A stretch of DNA of 49,622 nucleotides from Metasolibacillus meyeri (GTDB taxonomy: Bacteria > Bacillota > Bacilli > Bacillales_A > Planococcaceae): contig NZ_PYWN01000076.1 in assembly GCF_003049505.1 (NCBI RefSeq), forward strand, positions 1-49,622, in the 5' to 3' direction. Position 1 is the stretch's first letter. Each line of letters opens with the position of its first letter. The notes under the pieces are model-generated. The model had not been told where the DNA came from and searched no databases. It saw nothing but the letters and a program-made list of their open reading frames with translations. Both the position numbers and the translations under genes were made by a program. Positions 9,555-16,887 of this stretch are shown here, piece by piece.

Positions 9555-9782
9555 CTATTGTAGCCACTTTTTTAATGCGTGATAGTCAGGAAACTGCCTT
9601 AAGGAGTCTTCGCAATGCTCACATATACAATGCACTGTCGTATCTCCTCGCTCGTCCCTTTCTACGTAGTCATCCACTTCTCCAATTTCAAATTGATGAA
9701 GCTTACGAATTGTTTCATCTGCATCAAATGGCAATGTACCAATCTCTGTTTCACAATGTCTACAACGATAACGAACTGACAA
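9555..9782 (-). CDS. fin: Fin, anti-sigma-F factor
   Basis: The 75-residue protein has two CxxC pairs (CRHCETEIG near residue 7 and CEHCEDSL near 54), as in Fin/YabK, which binds zinc. In B. subtilis Fin blocks sigma-F so that the forespore switches to sigma-G. The start codon is TTG, with AAGGAGGA seven bases upstream. It lies between pth and mfd, the conserved position. A sigma-F-like promoter overlaps the pth stop codon. Confidence 0.88.
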   Translation of the reverse strand: MSVRYRCRHCETEIGTLPFDADETIRKLHQFEIGEVDDYVERDERGDTTVHCICEHCEDSLRQFPDYHALKKWLQ

Positions 9783-9816
9783 GGCAAGTCCTCCTTCAAA
9801 TACATGACTGTATTCA

Positions 9817-9846
9817 AAGTATAGACTTTCTCTTGTTTATTTATGC
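9817..9846 (-). promoter_or_regulatory. Possible sigma-F promoter of fin
   Basis: A -35 GCATA (fits GYWTA) is followed after 15 bases by GTCTATACTT, which only partly fits GGnRAnAHTR. It overlaps the end of pth, a place that suits fin. Confidence 0.4.
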
Positions 9847-10404
9847 ACCGTTAAATACATTCATCACATCTAAAAATTTTTTCGATAACGCGAGCTCCAC
9901 AGCATCACACGATTTTTTAATCGCGTCCTCCACAACTGGCTCTTCATCCTTCGAAAATTTTGACAATACATAATCTGCTACCTTCATACCTGCTGGCGGG
10001 CGACTAACGCCAACACGAATGCGATTAAATTCCTGCGTTCCTAAATGCTGAATCAATGATTTAATACCATTATGCCCGCCTGCACTTCCCTTTTGACGCA
10101 AACGTAGCTTACCTGTTTCTAAATCTAAATCATCATAAATGACGATAATATCCTCTTCTACAATATCAAAATAATCCATCATCGGACGCACACATTCACC
10201 TGATAAATTCATATATGTTAGCGGCTTTAACAACATCACTTTACCTTCTGGACGGTGCACAGTCGCGTACATGCCATTAAATTTCATTTGGTTTAACGGT
10301 GCTCCCCATTTATCCGCCAAAGCATCAACCACATCAAAGCCAATATTGTGACGTGTATGTGCATATTGCTTGCCAGGGTTGCCTAAACCAATAATTAATT
10401 TCAT
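9841..10404 (-). CDS. pth: Peptidyl-tRNA hydrolase
   Basis: The 187-residue protein has all Pth signatures: [19 protein letters not shown] with Asn8 and the catalytic His20, [12 protein letters not shown] with the substrate Asn, VIYDDLDL with the catalytic Asp, and [11 protein letters not shown]. It releases amino acids from peptidyl-tRNA that drops off the ribosome. In B. subtilis the gene is also called spoVC and lies behind prs and ctc. Here a 16-kb island separates it from prs, so it must have its own promoter upstream; none is obvious. The ribosome site is AAAGGGTGA. Confidence 0.96.
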   Translation of the reverse strand: MKLIIGLGNPGKQYAHTRHNIGFDVVDALADKWGAPLNQMKFNGMYATVHRPEGKVMLLKPLTYMNLSGECVRPMMDYFDIVEEDIIVIYDDLDLETGKLRLRQKGSAGGHNGIKSLIQHLGTQEFNRIRVGVSRPPAGMKVADYVLSKFSKDEEPVVEDAIKKSCDAVELALSKKFLDVMNVFNGA

Positions 10405-10501
10405 CTATGTTCACCCTTTTAGTTTTATCTACTTACACAATTCTAGCCTATTCTACCATAGAAATTGTCGAGTGTCCTTTGTTGTTGATTTTCTATTATC
10501 T

Positions 10502-10570
10502 ATTGCGCAATACCGCATAAAAATAATGCGGAATCACGCAATTGCTTTTTCATTTTTCCATTTATACAAT
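10502..10570 (+). promoter_or_regulatory. Island palindrome R1 with promoter
   Basis: Two ComA-box-like dyads face each other: TTGCGC-AATA-CCGCAT at 10503-10518 and ATGCGG-AATC-ACGCAA at 10526-10541. Each matches TTGCGG-N4-CCGCAA at 10 of 12 places. The outer edge gives a -35 TTGCTT (10542-10547), then 17 bases, then -10 TACAAT (10565-10570). It points to the tiny-membrane-gene cluster starting at 10594. Regulation by ComA is inference. Confidence 0.55.
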
Positions 10571-10593
10571 AGATAGTAAGAGGTGTTTTATAT

Positions 10594-10794
10594 ATGGAAT
10601 TTAAAAAAGCAATGATTACATTATCGATCCTATGTATTCTCGGCATAGCTGGTACTTTATATGCCGCAATTTTAGATAGAAGATTTGATTGGTCGCCCTT
10701 TATTTTAGCTTTATCGACAGGCTATTTTTTATGGTACACCAACGACACCCGTAAGAAAGTAAACGAAAGGAAGCGAAAGGAAGAGAAATCATGA
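10594..10794 (+). CDS. Small two-helix membrane protein
   Basis: The 66-residue protein is not recognised. It has two predicted membrane helices (ITLSILCILGIAGTLYAAIL and FILALSTGYFLWY) and a strongly basic C-terminal tail (RKKVNERKRKEEK). It is the first gene of a plus-strand cluster against the direction of the flanking core genes, 50 bases behind palindrome R1. AGAGGTG upstream serves as ribosome site. It overlaps the next gene by 4 bases (ATGA), which points to coupled translation. Confidence 0.6.
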   Translation: MEFKKAMITLSILCILGIAGTLYAAILDRRFDWSPFILALSTGYFLWYTNDTRKKVNERKRKEEKS

Positions 10795-10976
10795 GTAAAA
10801 ATGGAATGGCTAATTTAAATTTGATTTTATGTACTGTTATTTTCTTAAATAATCTTATTGCGATTTTATTAAAATCGGAAGTCAATAAGACATCTTTTAC
10901 AATGTCTATGATGCTAGGGATTTTATTGCTAATTAGCGGCATTTGGTTTAAGTGGCAAGTACGACCTGAACGATGA
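10791..10976 (+). CDS. Small two-helix membrane protein
   Basis: The 61-residue protein is not recognised. Two hydrophobic segments (NLILCTVIFLNNLIAILL and MSMMLGILLLISGIWF) are joined by a short polar loop. It overlaps its neighbours on both sides by 4 bases (ATGA), with GGAAGAGAAATC ahead of the ATG. No paralogue is seen in the second cassette. Confidence 0.55.
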   Translation: MSKNGMANLNLILCTVIFLNNLIAILLKSEVNKTSFTMSMMLGILLLISGIWFKWQVRPER

Positions 10977-11299
10977 TGAAACAAACTATTTTTTTAATAG
11001 GAGCAATTCCATGTTTCTATCTCGCCCTTGTCGAGCAACCACCAGCTAAACACTATTTTTTTGTTTTAGCTATTTGGTTTATTTATATGTTTATCCATAA
11101 ACCACCTTATTTTCAAAAGGAACCTACGCAAAATATAGGACTACTTTGCATAGTAATCAATACGCTCGTTGCCTTTCTTCCACTGGTTAGCTATGTTTTA
11201 TTCCGTCAGCTTAGTGAATATAGCGGATGGTTAGTAATAATACTTCTCCTGCTGATAGGCGGAAATTTATTAATGAAAATGCGATTAAATGGCGGATAG
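10973..11299 (+). CDS. Four-helix membrane protein of unknown function
   Basis: The 108-residue protein has about four predicted membrane helices (IFLIGAIPCFYLAL, YFFVLAIWFIYMFI, IGLLCIVINTLVAFLPLVSY, WLVIILLLLIGGNLL). No domain is recognised. It overlaps the previous gene by 4 bases, and its stop is next to the start of the following gene. The cluster arrangement suggests that these proteins are made together, possibly as a membrane complex or immunity-like set; this is inference. Confidence 0.55.
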   Translation: MMKQTIFLIGAIPCFYLALVEQPPAKHYFFVLAIWFIYMFIHKPPYFQKEPTQNIGLLCIVINTLVAFLPLVSYVLFRQLSEYSGWLVIILLLLIGGNLLMKMRLNGG

Positions 11300-11300
11300 C

Positions 11301-11507
11301 ATGGAATATAAAAAGAAATTTATCCTTTGCCTTTTGCTAGGTATATGGGCTACTACAAATGCTTTGATAATAATTATTGATTTCCTTATAACTTCAACTA
11401 TAGCTTGGTACTATATACTTCTGTGCTTCATTTGGTTATTAGTAAGTATTCAAGTACTATTTATAGCAAAAAATATTTTCAAAAAAATGAAAGAGGAACG
11501 AGGATGA
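11301..11507 (+). CDS. Two-helix membrane protein, cassette copy A gene 1
   Basis: The 68-residue protein starts MEYKKKFILCLLLG; its paralogue at 14318 starts MEYKEKFIICLL, which is why this ATG is preferred to one four codons earlier. Two helices are predicted, ending with the shared tail FKKMKEERG. Its TGA stop overlaps the next ATG (ATGA). It is the first gene of a four-gene cassette present twice in the island. Confidence 0.6.
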   Translation: MEYKKKFILCLLLGIWATTNALIIIIDFLITSTIAWYYILLCFIWLLVSIQVLFIAKNIFKKMKEERG

Positions 11508-11677
11508 AACGTATTATCATTAGCATATTATTTACCATTTGCTTTATGGCAGGCATGTGGCTAATTGATCAGTTGATGGATAAGAATTTTTTTAGATATT
11601 TCGCAGTAGGATTACTATTGCTTATGCTGTATACAATCCATCGACTGTTTTTCCCAAACAAAAGCTATCAACAATGA
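11504..11677 (+). CDS. Two-helix membrane protein, cassette copy A gene 2
   Basis: The 57-residue protein (MKRIIISILFTICFMAGMWL..., then YFAVGLLLLMLYTIHRLFF) is nearly identical to the product at 14515. It is too short for many gene finders, but the ATGA overlap with the previous gene, the preceding GAGGAACGAGG and the conserved second copy support it. Function unknown. Confidence 0.6.
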   Translation: MKRIIISILFTICFMAGMWLIDQLMDKNFFRYFAVGLLLLMLYTIHRLFFPNKSYQQ

Positions 11678-11689
11678 GAGGATAGACAT

Positions 11690-12094
11690 ATGTTCAAAAA
11701 AATATCCATCATTCTATTATATATTGCAACAATTATAGGTGGTGCCTTAGCTATCAATCACTTTTTTAAAGATAGTGAATATATTCGCCTTCTTTTGCTC
11801 GGCATATTCATTGCTACTGTGCTCCCTATATTTCGCACGATAGCTAAAAAATATAAGAAAGGAGCTCCTATTACAATATCTCCAGCTGATAAACGAGAAC
11901 TGACATATATGAAATGCGTATTAGGGAGTATGTTATGTTTATTAATAGTGTTCATAATTACCGCTACTCTTTCTATTATAGAAAAAGATCGATTCTTTGT
12001 TTTTCTTTATTTAACAGGGGTTTTGACAAGCTCTATTGCGAGTATCATTTTTTATAGACGCTATAAAAAATTCCAGCAATCCCATGAAGCCTAA
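11690..12094 (+). CDS. Four-helix membrane protein, cassette copy A gene 3 (intact)
   Basis: The 134-residue protein has helices near residues 5-22, 32-48, 75-97 and 104-122, a short cytoplasmic stretch KKYKKGAPITISPADKREL, and a basic C-terminal tail. It is not recognised. GAGAGGATAGAC precedes the ATG. The second copy (14701-15078) carries a 36-base deletion and an in-frame TGA in the middle, so this is the only whole version in the window. Confidence 0.6.
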   Translation: MFKKISIILLYIATIIGGALAINHFFKDSEYIRLLLLGIFIATVLPIFRTIAKKYKKGAPITISPADKRELTYMKCVLGSMLCLLIVFIITATLSIIEKDRFFVFLYLTGVLTSSIASIIFYRRYKKFQQSHEA

Positions 12095-12137
12095 AAGGGA
12101 AAATGTTTTCCTATGACCACATAAAGGATGCTATTAA

Positions 12138-12220
12138 ATGAATAAAACTATGCAATTTTTTATTACACTTTTTCGATTTTATTGATTGGAAACGGAGCTT
12201 TACACTTAATTAATGTTGAG
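12138..12220 (+). pseudogene. Broken cassette copy A gene 4
   Basis: The sequence matches the start of the 55-residue gene at 15132 (MNKTMQFFITLF against MKKTMQFFITLF) but has five T instead of six, which shifts the frame into a TGA after 15 codons. Similarity fades after about 80 bases. The broken gene follows gene 3 at the same distance as in copy B. Confidence 0.7.
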
Positions 12221-12416
12221 ATACTAACTATATAGGAAATTTCGGAGAAGTTACATAATATAATTGATAAATTTATTTATTTATGTAAACATAAGGATCC
12301 CCACAATCGATTATTCCTTATTTTCACAAATACCTTTTTATTGTATTAATATAAATTTGAAACTAAATGGTTTAAGTAGCTGTATAAGGTATTATAGATT
12401 AGAGGAGGTCGGAAAA

Positions 12417-12572
12417 ATGGATTATACTAAAATCTATAATGAGGAACTAATTGCCTTAGTAAAAGCGAAAATAAAGTCCGTTGGTGAAATTAAAGCGGTG
12501 AAGTTTGTGAGAGAACAAACAGATATGTCCTTAATACAGGCAAAAAAGTTTGTGGATTTTTGTAAAAAGTAA
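12417..12572 (+). CDS. Small protein resembling the bL12 C-terminal helix pair
   Basis: The 51-residue protein contains EIKAVKFVREQTDMSLIQAK near residues 24-43, which follows the pattern of the ribosomal protein L7/L12 C-terminal domain (KxxVIKxVRxxTGLGLKEAK). It lacks the L12 N-terminal dimerisation part and hinge. Small L7/L12-tail proteins occur in Firmicutes, with unknown function. The strong ribosome site AGAGGAGGTC and a terminator directly downstream (12577) mark it as an independent gene. An upstream extension of this frame has no ribosome site. Confidence 0.7.
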   Translation: MDYTKIYNEELIALVKAKIKSVGEIKAVKFVREQTDMSLIQAKKFVDFCKK

Positions 12573-12576
12573 ACAT

Positions 12577-12613
12577 AAAAATTAGAGTCACTAAACTGTA
12601 GCTCTAATTTTTA
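12577..12613 (+). terminator. Terminator of the L12-tail-like gene
   Basis: AAAATTAGAG pairs with CTCTAATTTT, followed by more T, five bases after the stop. Confidence 0.75.
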
Positions 12614-12699
12614 TTAAAACTCTAAATGAATCAATTTCATAAATTGATTTTTTCAAGAGCTTAGACGAACCCAATTTCTTAATTTTCATTTTTTAAAAA

Positions 12700-14027
12700 T
12701 TATGCTGCTGTGTTTTGTTTATTTAATTGTGCATTCAAACGGTCAACGGCTAATTTACAGGCATTATAAATAAACGTCACCAGATTGAAATGGAGCTTCG
12801 CTTTTCTTCCTGTTCGGTGACGGACATTATTTAATTGGAAATATTCTTTTAAGTAGGCATTCACGCGTTCAGCGGCTGTACGTTCTTTGTACAGTTTATC
12901 CCATAATGCGGAGCCTCTTGCTGGATACGTATACTTGCGAATATCCGTTTCACACTTGATTTTAAAGACTTTTTGACAGAGTGAATCCTCACGTAATGGA
13001 CACGTTGCACATTCTTTTGGCTGTGTAAATTTTATACTTTGGTATTTCTCATCAAAGCTATCGTAACAGTAGCTATGTTCACGTACACACGTTGGACGGA
13101 AATTTTCATCGAAGCCCAAGATGTCGGATTTACGACGTTTAACGTATGGAATGACTGCTTTCATGTCTTGATTTAAGATTTGCCGATAAATCGCTTCGTA
13201 ATCATATCCTGCATCAAATATAGTTGTTGTAAATTGGTTTGGCACGACTTCTGCCACTTTTTTTAACAGTGGCATGGCTGCTTTACTATCACTTAAATTT
13301 CCGGACGACATCAAGCGTGCTACAATGTACTGACTTTTTGTTGAGACGGCCAAATGCCCTTTAAAGCCGAACCAGAACGTGTTTTTACCGTCACTATTTT
13401 TCTTGATGCCCCACTTGGGTTCGATTGGGATGTCTTGCCAAAGTGTCGATGTTGGAATCGTTAATTGAGCTTCTAATTTCTTCTCATACGTTGTAAGATT
13501 TGCCTCGATCTCTGCTTGTTCAGCGAGCCAGGTAGCACGTTCTTCTTTCGATTTACGACCACGTTTTTTCGGGATTTCTTCTTTTTTCTCAGATGGTTTT
13601 GACGCATCACGAGCTTCAAAATGTGTCGCATCAAAACTCAGGTGTTCATCAGCCAAAAACCCTTCTGTAAAGGCTGTTTGAATCAGACCCTCCTGCATGT
13701 TATCGAAAACCGCTGATTGGCTAATCACGTCGACCATACGTGAATAAGAAGCTTCAGAAGGCACCGAATCAGAAAGATAAAATCATTTTTTAGACGTTTG
13801 ATTAAATCTTTTACTGTTGGAATACGCTCGACAATGCGAATGATTAAAGAGTGAATCATTGCACCATAGTTCAATTCTCTTGGAGCGCCACGCATGGTCT
13901 TTTTACTGAACAGTTGGAAAATAGGCTGTAAATCAAAAGTAGCCAAAATCGCATCAAAACGATGAGAACTTTCCATTTCCATTAATTCATGGATGTCAAA
14001 TAGACGCATTTGTTTTACAATAGTCAT
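12700..14027 (-). mobile_element. IS1182-type element with inactivated transposase
   Basis: Two overlapping minus-strand frames make up one IS1182-like transposase. The upstream 100 codons (13725-14027) carry the N-terminal domain (GAPRELNYGAMIHSL). The downstream 354 codons (12700-13764) carry the catalytic domain with LSFDATHFEARD, IFDAGYDYEAIY and AERVNAYLKEYF as the likely D-D-E residues, plus the cysteine cluster CATCPLREDSLC. At the junction (about 13745-13785) the protein goes from RLKNDFIF straight to SDSVPSEASYSRM in another frame; several codons usual in the family seem to be missing, so the enzyme is probably dead. I could not fix the terminal inverted repeats. Confidence 0.75.
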
Positions 14028-14158
14028 AGGGCATTCACCTCAGGGATAATTTTGGTTTGGTCACTTAAATTATACCGAATTGGGGAGGTGCCCGTTTTTT
14101 ATTGTTTTGAAACCCTTGGGAGACAAGGGTTTGGAATTATGAAATTAACTCACTTAGG

Positions 14159-14232
14159 TAACAATTGCGCGATTCCACATAAATTTCATACGGAATCACG
14201 CAATTGTTAATGCGGTGATGGTAGAATATAAT
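14159..14232 (+). promoter_or_regulatory. Island palindrome R2 with sigma-A promoter
   Basis: Near-palindrome of 51 bases (14159-14209) with arms TAACAATTGCG and CGCAATTGTTA. The ComA-like dyads are TTGCGC-GATT-CCACAT (14165-14180) and ATACGG-AATC-ACGCAA (14188-14203), each 9 of 12 against the B. subtilis box. Its outer edge is a -35 TTGTTA (14204-14209), followed after exactly 17 bases by a perfect -10 TATAAT (14227-14232). It reads toward cassette copy B. Confidence 0.65.
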
Positions 14233-14317
14233 TTTAAGCAGAGATGGTTACCTTAAATAAATTATTGTATGGTTCATCGATTGTTTTACTTATTGTAAAA
14301 ATTAATAGGAGCATGTT

Positions 14318-14518
14318 ATGGAATATAAAGAGAAATTTATTATTTGCCTTTTGGTTACTGGCGGAAGCTCTATTCACGTTTTAGTAACGCTTATCGATTT
14401 TCTTATGACGACAACTTGGTATTACATACTTCAATGTGGCTTTTCTCTATCTTTAGCCATTCCTGCATTATTTATCGCGATAAACAATTTCAAAAAGATG
14501 AAAGAAGAACGAGGATGA
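14318..14518 (+). CDS. Two-helix membrane protein, cassette copy B gene 1
   Basis: The 66-residue paralogue of the product at 11301 has the same MEYK start and the same FKKMKEERG tail; the middle has diverged (VTGGSSIHVLVTLIDFLMTT). AATAGGAGCATGTT gives a good ribosome site. ATGA overlap with the next gene is conserved. It follows the R2 promoter by 86 bases. Confidence 0.6.
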   Translation: MEYKEKFIICLLVTGGSSIHVLVTLIDFLMTTTWYYILQCGFSLSLAIPALFIAINNFKKMKEERG

Positions 14519-14682
14519 AACGTATTATTATTGGCATATTATTTACCATTTGCTTTATGGCAGGCATGTGGCTAATTGATCAATTCATGGAGAAGAGCTT
14601 TTTAATATATGGGGCAATAGGATTATTATTCCTTACACTTTATACAATCCATCAGCTATTTTTCACAAAAAGAAGTTATTAA
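14515..14682 (+). CDS. Two-helix membrane protein, cassette copy B gene 2
   Basis: The 55-residue paralogue of the product at 11504 shares MKRIIIGILFTICFMAGMWL and a second helix GAIGLLFLTLYTIHQLFF. Intact, and coupled to the previous gene by the ATGA overlap. Function unknown. Confidence 0.6.
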   Translation: MKRIIIGILFTICFMAGMWLIDQFMEKSFLIYGAIGLLFLTLYTIHQLFFTKRSY

Positions 14683-14700
14683 CATGAAGAGGTTATATAT

Positions 14701-15078
14701 ATGTTCAAAAAAATTCCCATCATTCTATTATATATTGCAACAAGTATAGGTGGTACCCTAGTTATCAATCTTTTTTTGCTCGGCATATTTATTACCGCTG
14801 TGTTCGCTATATTTCCGGTGATAGCTAGAAAAATTTGAGAAAGGAGCTGTCCTATTACAATGTCTCCATCCGAGAAACGAGAACTAACATATATAAAATG
14901 CTCACTAGGGAGTATGTTATGTTTATTAGTAGTATTCATAATTACCGCTGCCCTTTCCATTATAGAAAAAGACCGATTCTTTATTACCCTTTATTTAACA
15001 GGAGTTTTGACAAGCTCTATTGCAAGCATCGTTTTTTATAGGCGATATAAAAAGCTCCAGCAACCCCATGAAATCTAA
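14701..15078 (+). pseudogene. Cassette copy B gene 3, interrupted by a stop
   Basis: This is the counterpart of the intact 134-residue gene at 11690. It lost 36 bases in the first loop (residues KDSEYIRLL are missing) and, through small compensating indels, has a TGA at 14836-14838. The frame then continues unchanged from an ATG at 14860 for 72 codons (MSPSEKRELTYIKC...). AAAGGAGC lies 13 bases before that ATG, so the second half, with two helices, could still be made as a separate protein. Confidence 0.7.
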
Positions 15079-15131
15079 AAGGGAAAGTATTTCCTATAAA
15101 CACATACAATAATAATAGAGGGTGCGGTTAA

Positions 15132-15299
15132 ATGAAGAAAACTATGCAATTTTTCATTACACTTTTTTCGATTTTATTAATAGGAAACGGAATTTTACAC
15201 TTAATTAACAATTCTCATATTTTTTATATTACCCTTGGCATCTGTCAAATAATCACAGGATTATATGGTGCCTTCTTATTAATTAAAAAGAAGGTTTGA
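15132..15299 (+). CDS. Two-helix membrane protein, cassette copy B gene 4 (intact)
   Basis: The 55-residue protein has helices MQFFITLFSILLIGNGILHL and IFYITLGICQIITGLYGAFL and a short basic tail IKKKV. The copy A version (12138) is frameshifted, so only this one is whole. The ribosome site is weak (GAGGGTGCGG about 8 bases upstream). Function unknown. Confidence 0.55.
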   Translation: MKKTMQFFITLFSILLIGNGILHLINNSHIFYITLGICQIITGLYGAFLLIKKKV

Positions 15300-15535
15300 T
15301 TATTTATTGTTTAATAAAGGTAGTAAATAATTAATTACATTGAGGTATAAAATCGTCGTATTTTAACAAATTTATTCAAAAAGCTCATTGTCAAAATTTA
15401 TGATATTAAACTGCCCTCCAATTGTTAAAAATCGGATGTCAGTTTTTCTTTAGTTCTAGGGAAATTCAGCTACTGTAAAAGGCTTTAAATAGACATGGAA
15501 TAGCTATCCATTATTACGAACAAAGACAAAATACA

Positions 15536-15571
15536 AACTAGTCCAGTACCTACCATACTGAACTAGTTTTA
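15536..15571 (+). terminator. Terminator-like hairpin after cassette copy B
   Basis: AACTAGTCCAGTA pairs with TACTGAACTAGTT (12 of 13) and is followed by TTTTA. The rest of the gap 15300-15787 holds nothing I can name. Confidence 0.55.
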
Positions 15572-15787
15572 CCCAAGCTATTTAATACAATGATGTTATT
15601 AAGGAAAATTATTTGTGATTAAGGCAATCACCTTGTACCATTAGTATGAAAACAGAAAATAAACCTCAGTTCATATACAAATATTAACTACAAAAAAACT
15701 TCCAAAATCGGGATTGTATAATCTACTTTGAAGGATGGTTTCTACTAAAATCATAGAGTTCTCCTTCAATATTATGACTTATACTCT

Positions 15788-15958
15788 TCACTTTTTCTTC
15801 TTTTTTTCTAAATAACGCAATATAACAACTATTACAAAAGCAACAAAACATACTATATAATTTGTAAGCACAGAAAAGTTGTATACTTTTGAAAGAACAA
15901 AAAATGTACAAAAATAGACAACGATTAGAAATGACACAGTGCTTTTATAATTAGACAT
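15788..15958 (-). CDS. Small two-helix membrane protein, possibly frameshifted
   Basis: The 56-residue protein has helices TVSFLIVVYFCTFFVLS and VLTNYIVCFVAFVIVVILRYL and ends in KKKKK. One more A in the run after TTAG would continue the frame as EEKVKSISHNIEGELYDFSRN down to 15723, giving a soluble tail. So the present end may be the result of a one-base loss. The start ATG has AAAGGA 12 bases upstream. It follows the 230-residue gene closely and may share its transcript. Unrecognised. Confidence 0.45.
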   Translation of the reverse strand: MSNYKSTVSFLIVVYFCTFFVLSKVYNFSVLTNYIVCFVAFVIVVILRYLEKKKKK

Positions 15959-16002
15959 AAAAATATCAAATCCTTTATTCCTCAATTATTAACTTTAAAA
16001 CT

Positions 16003-16695
16003 TTATACCTCTAGATTAAAATTGATATACTGTTTATCAAAGTAGTTTATTTTATCTTCACTATAGTTATTTTTATAAATCTTATAAATGACTTTTTTAT
16101 CATCTATTATTTTTCCTTTAAATATTATTTGAAAAGTCCATACCCCTTCATCTAAGAGAGGTGAGATTTTTAAACCTGCATAATAGATTCTTGTACCATT
16201 CTGACTATTCTTTTTTAGATATTCCACATCAATAAAGTGCAACTCACCTGATGGATTAATAATTTGAAAAATAATAGGCGAATCTTCCTTAACATTTTTT
16301 AAACTAGCTTTGTAACATATCGCATTATTTAGATTTGAAAAAGCACTTGTTTGATTAATAATATCAAAAGTATTTTGTCTTAAATCTTTCCCTGTAGAGG
16401 AGTAATTCAATTTAATATTTTTGACATTATTCATAAAGTCATTATTTCTCACTGAAAAATAAGTATTCAGGAAATTGTATATTTTATTACAATTCGGATC
16501 TTTAATCCAAAACTTATTATTTATTATAAATGCGTAATATTTAAGATTAGTTATAACTTGATTATATTCCTCAATAGGAATTGTCCACTTTAATCCATTA
16601 TCACTAACAAGATTTAATTTTATTATATCCTCTTTGTCCAAATATACTAACATTACAGAATCTAACTTTATTAAACTGTCATATGTAATATCCAT
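16003..16695 (-). CDS. Unrecognised 230-residue protein
   Basis: The protein is rich in Asn, Ile, Lys and Tyr, has no signal peptide or membrane helix, and matches no family I know. The first half (VMLVYLDKEDIIKLNLVSDNG, WTIPIEEYNQVITNLKYY) looks like alternating strands; the C-terminal half (GTRIYYAGLKISPLLDEGVWTF) could be an Ig-like or accessory strand domain. Its base composition is clearly more AT-rich than the core genes. AAAGGGAATGT precedes the ATG. It lies between a hairpin (16772) and the two-helix gene. Confidence 0.55.
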   Translation of the reverse strand: MDITYDSLIKLDSVMLVYLDKEDIIKLNLVSDNGLKWTIPIEEYNQVITNLKYYAFIINNKFWIKDPNCNKIYNFLNTYFSVRNNDFMNNVKNIKLNYSSTGKDLRQNTFDIINQTSAFSNLNNAICYKASLKNVKEDSPIIFQIINPSGELHFIDVEYLKKNSQNGTRIYYAGLKISPLLDEGVWTFQIIFKGKIIDDKKVIYKIYKNNYSEDKINYFDKQYINFNLEV

Positions 16696-16771
16696 CTTTA
16701 CATTCCCTTTTAATCAAATTATATAAATACAGGTAATTTCTACTTATATATTACTAACTAATTGAAGTATA

Positions 16772-16830
16772 GAGGTTGCTCTTTCTAAGAAATTATACTT
16801 AGAGCTTAATTTCTTAGAAAGAGCAACCTC
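16772..16830. repeat. Perfect 24-bp inverted repeat
   Basis: The two arms, 16772-16795 and 16807-16830, pair perfectly over 24 bases around an 11-base loop, beginning GAGGTTGCTC. It lies between the 114-residue gene and the 230-residue gene and may terminate or attenuate. No T run follows, so it may also be a tiny mobile-element remnant. Confidence 0.7.
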
Positions 16831-16887
16831 AACTATATTACTTTGCATATTTAGCTAAATATCGGTAGATTAGTATATACTTTTTAA

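Noticed and set aside
9515-9973. Plus-strand frame of 152 codons across fin and pth
   Set aside because: It is antisense to two clear conserved genes and has no ribosome site or family match.
14105-14135. AAACCCTTG/CAAGGGTTT hairpin as the IS1182 terminal repeat
   Set aside because: It is an internal palindrome at one side; no matching sequence was found at the other end near 12640-12700.
15723-15911. 62-codon minus-strand frame as a separate gene
   Set aside because: It is the shifted continuation of the two-helix gene at 15788 and has no start signals of its own.
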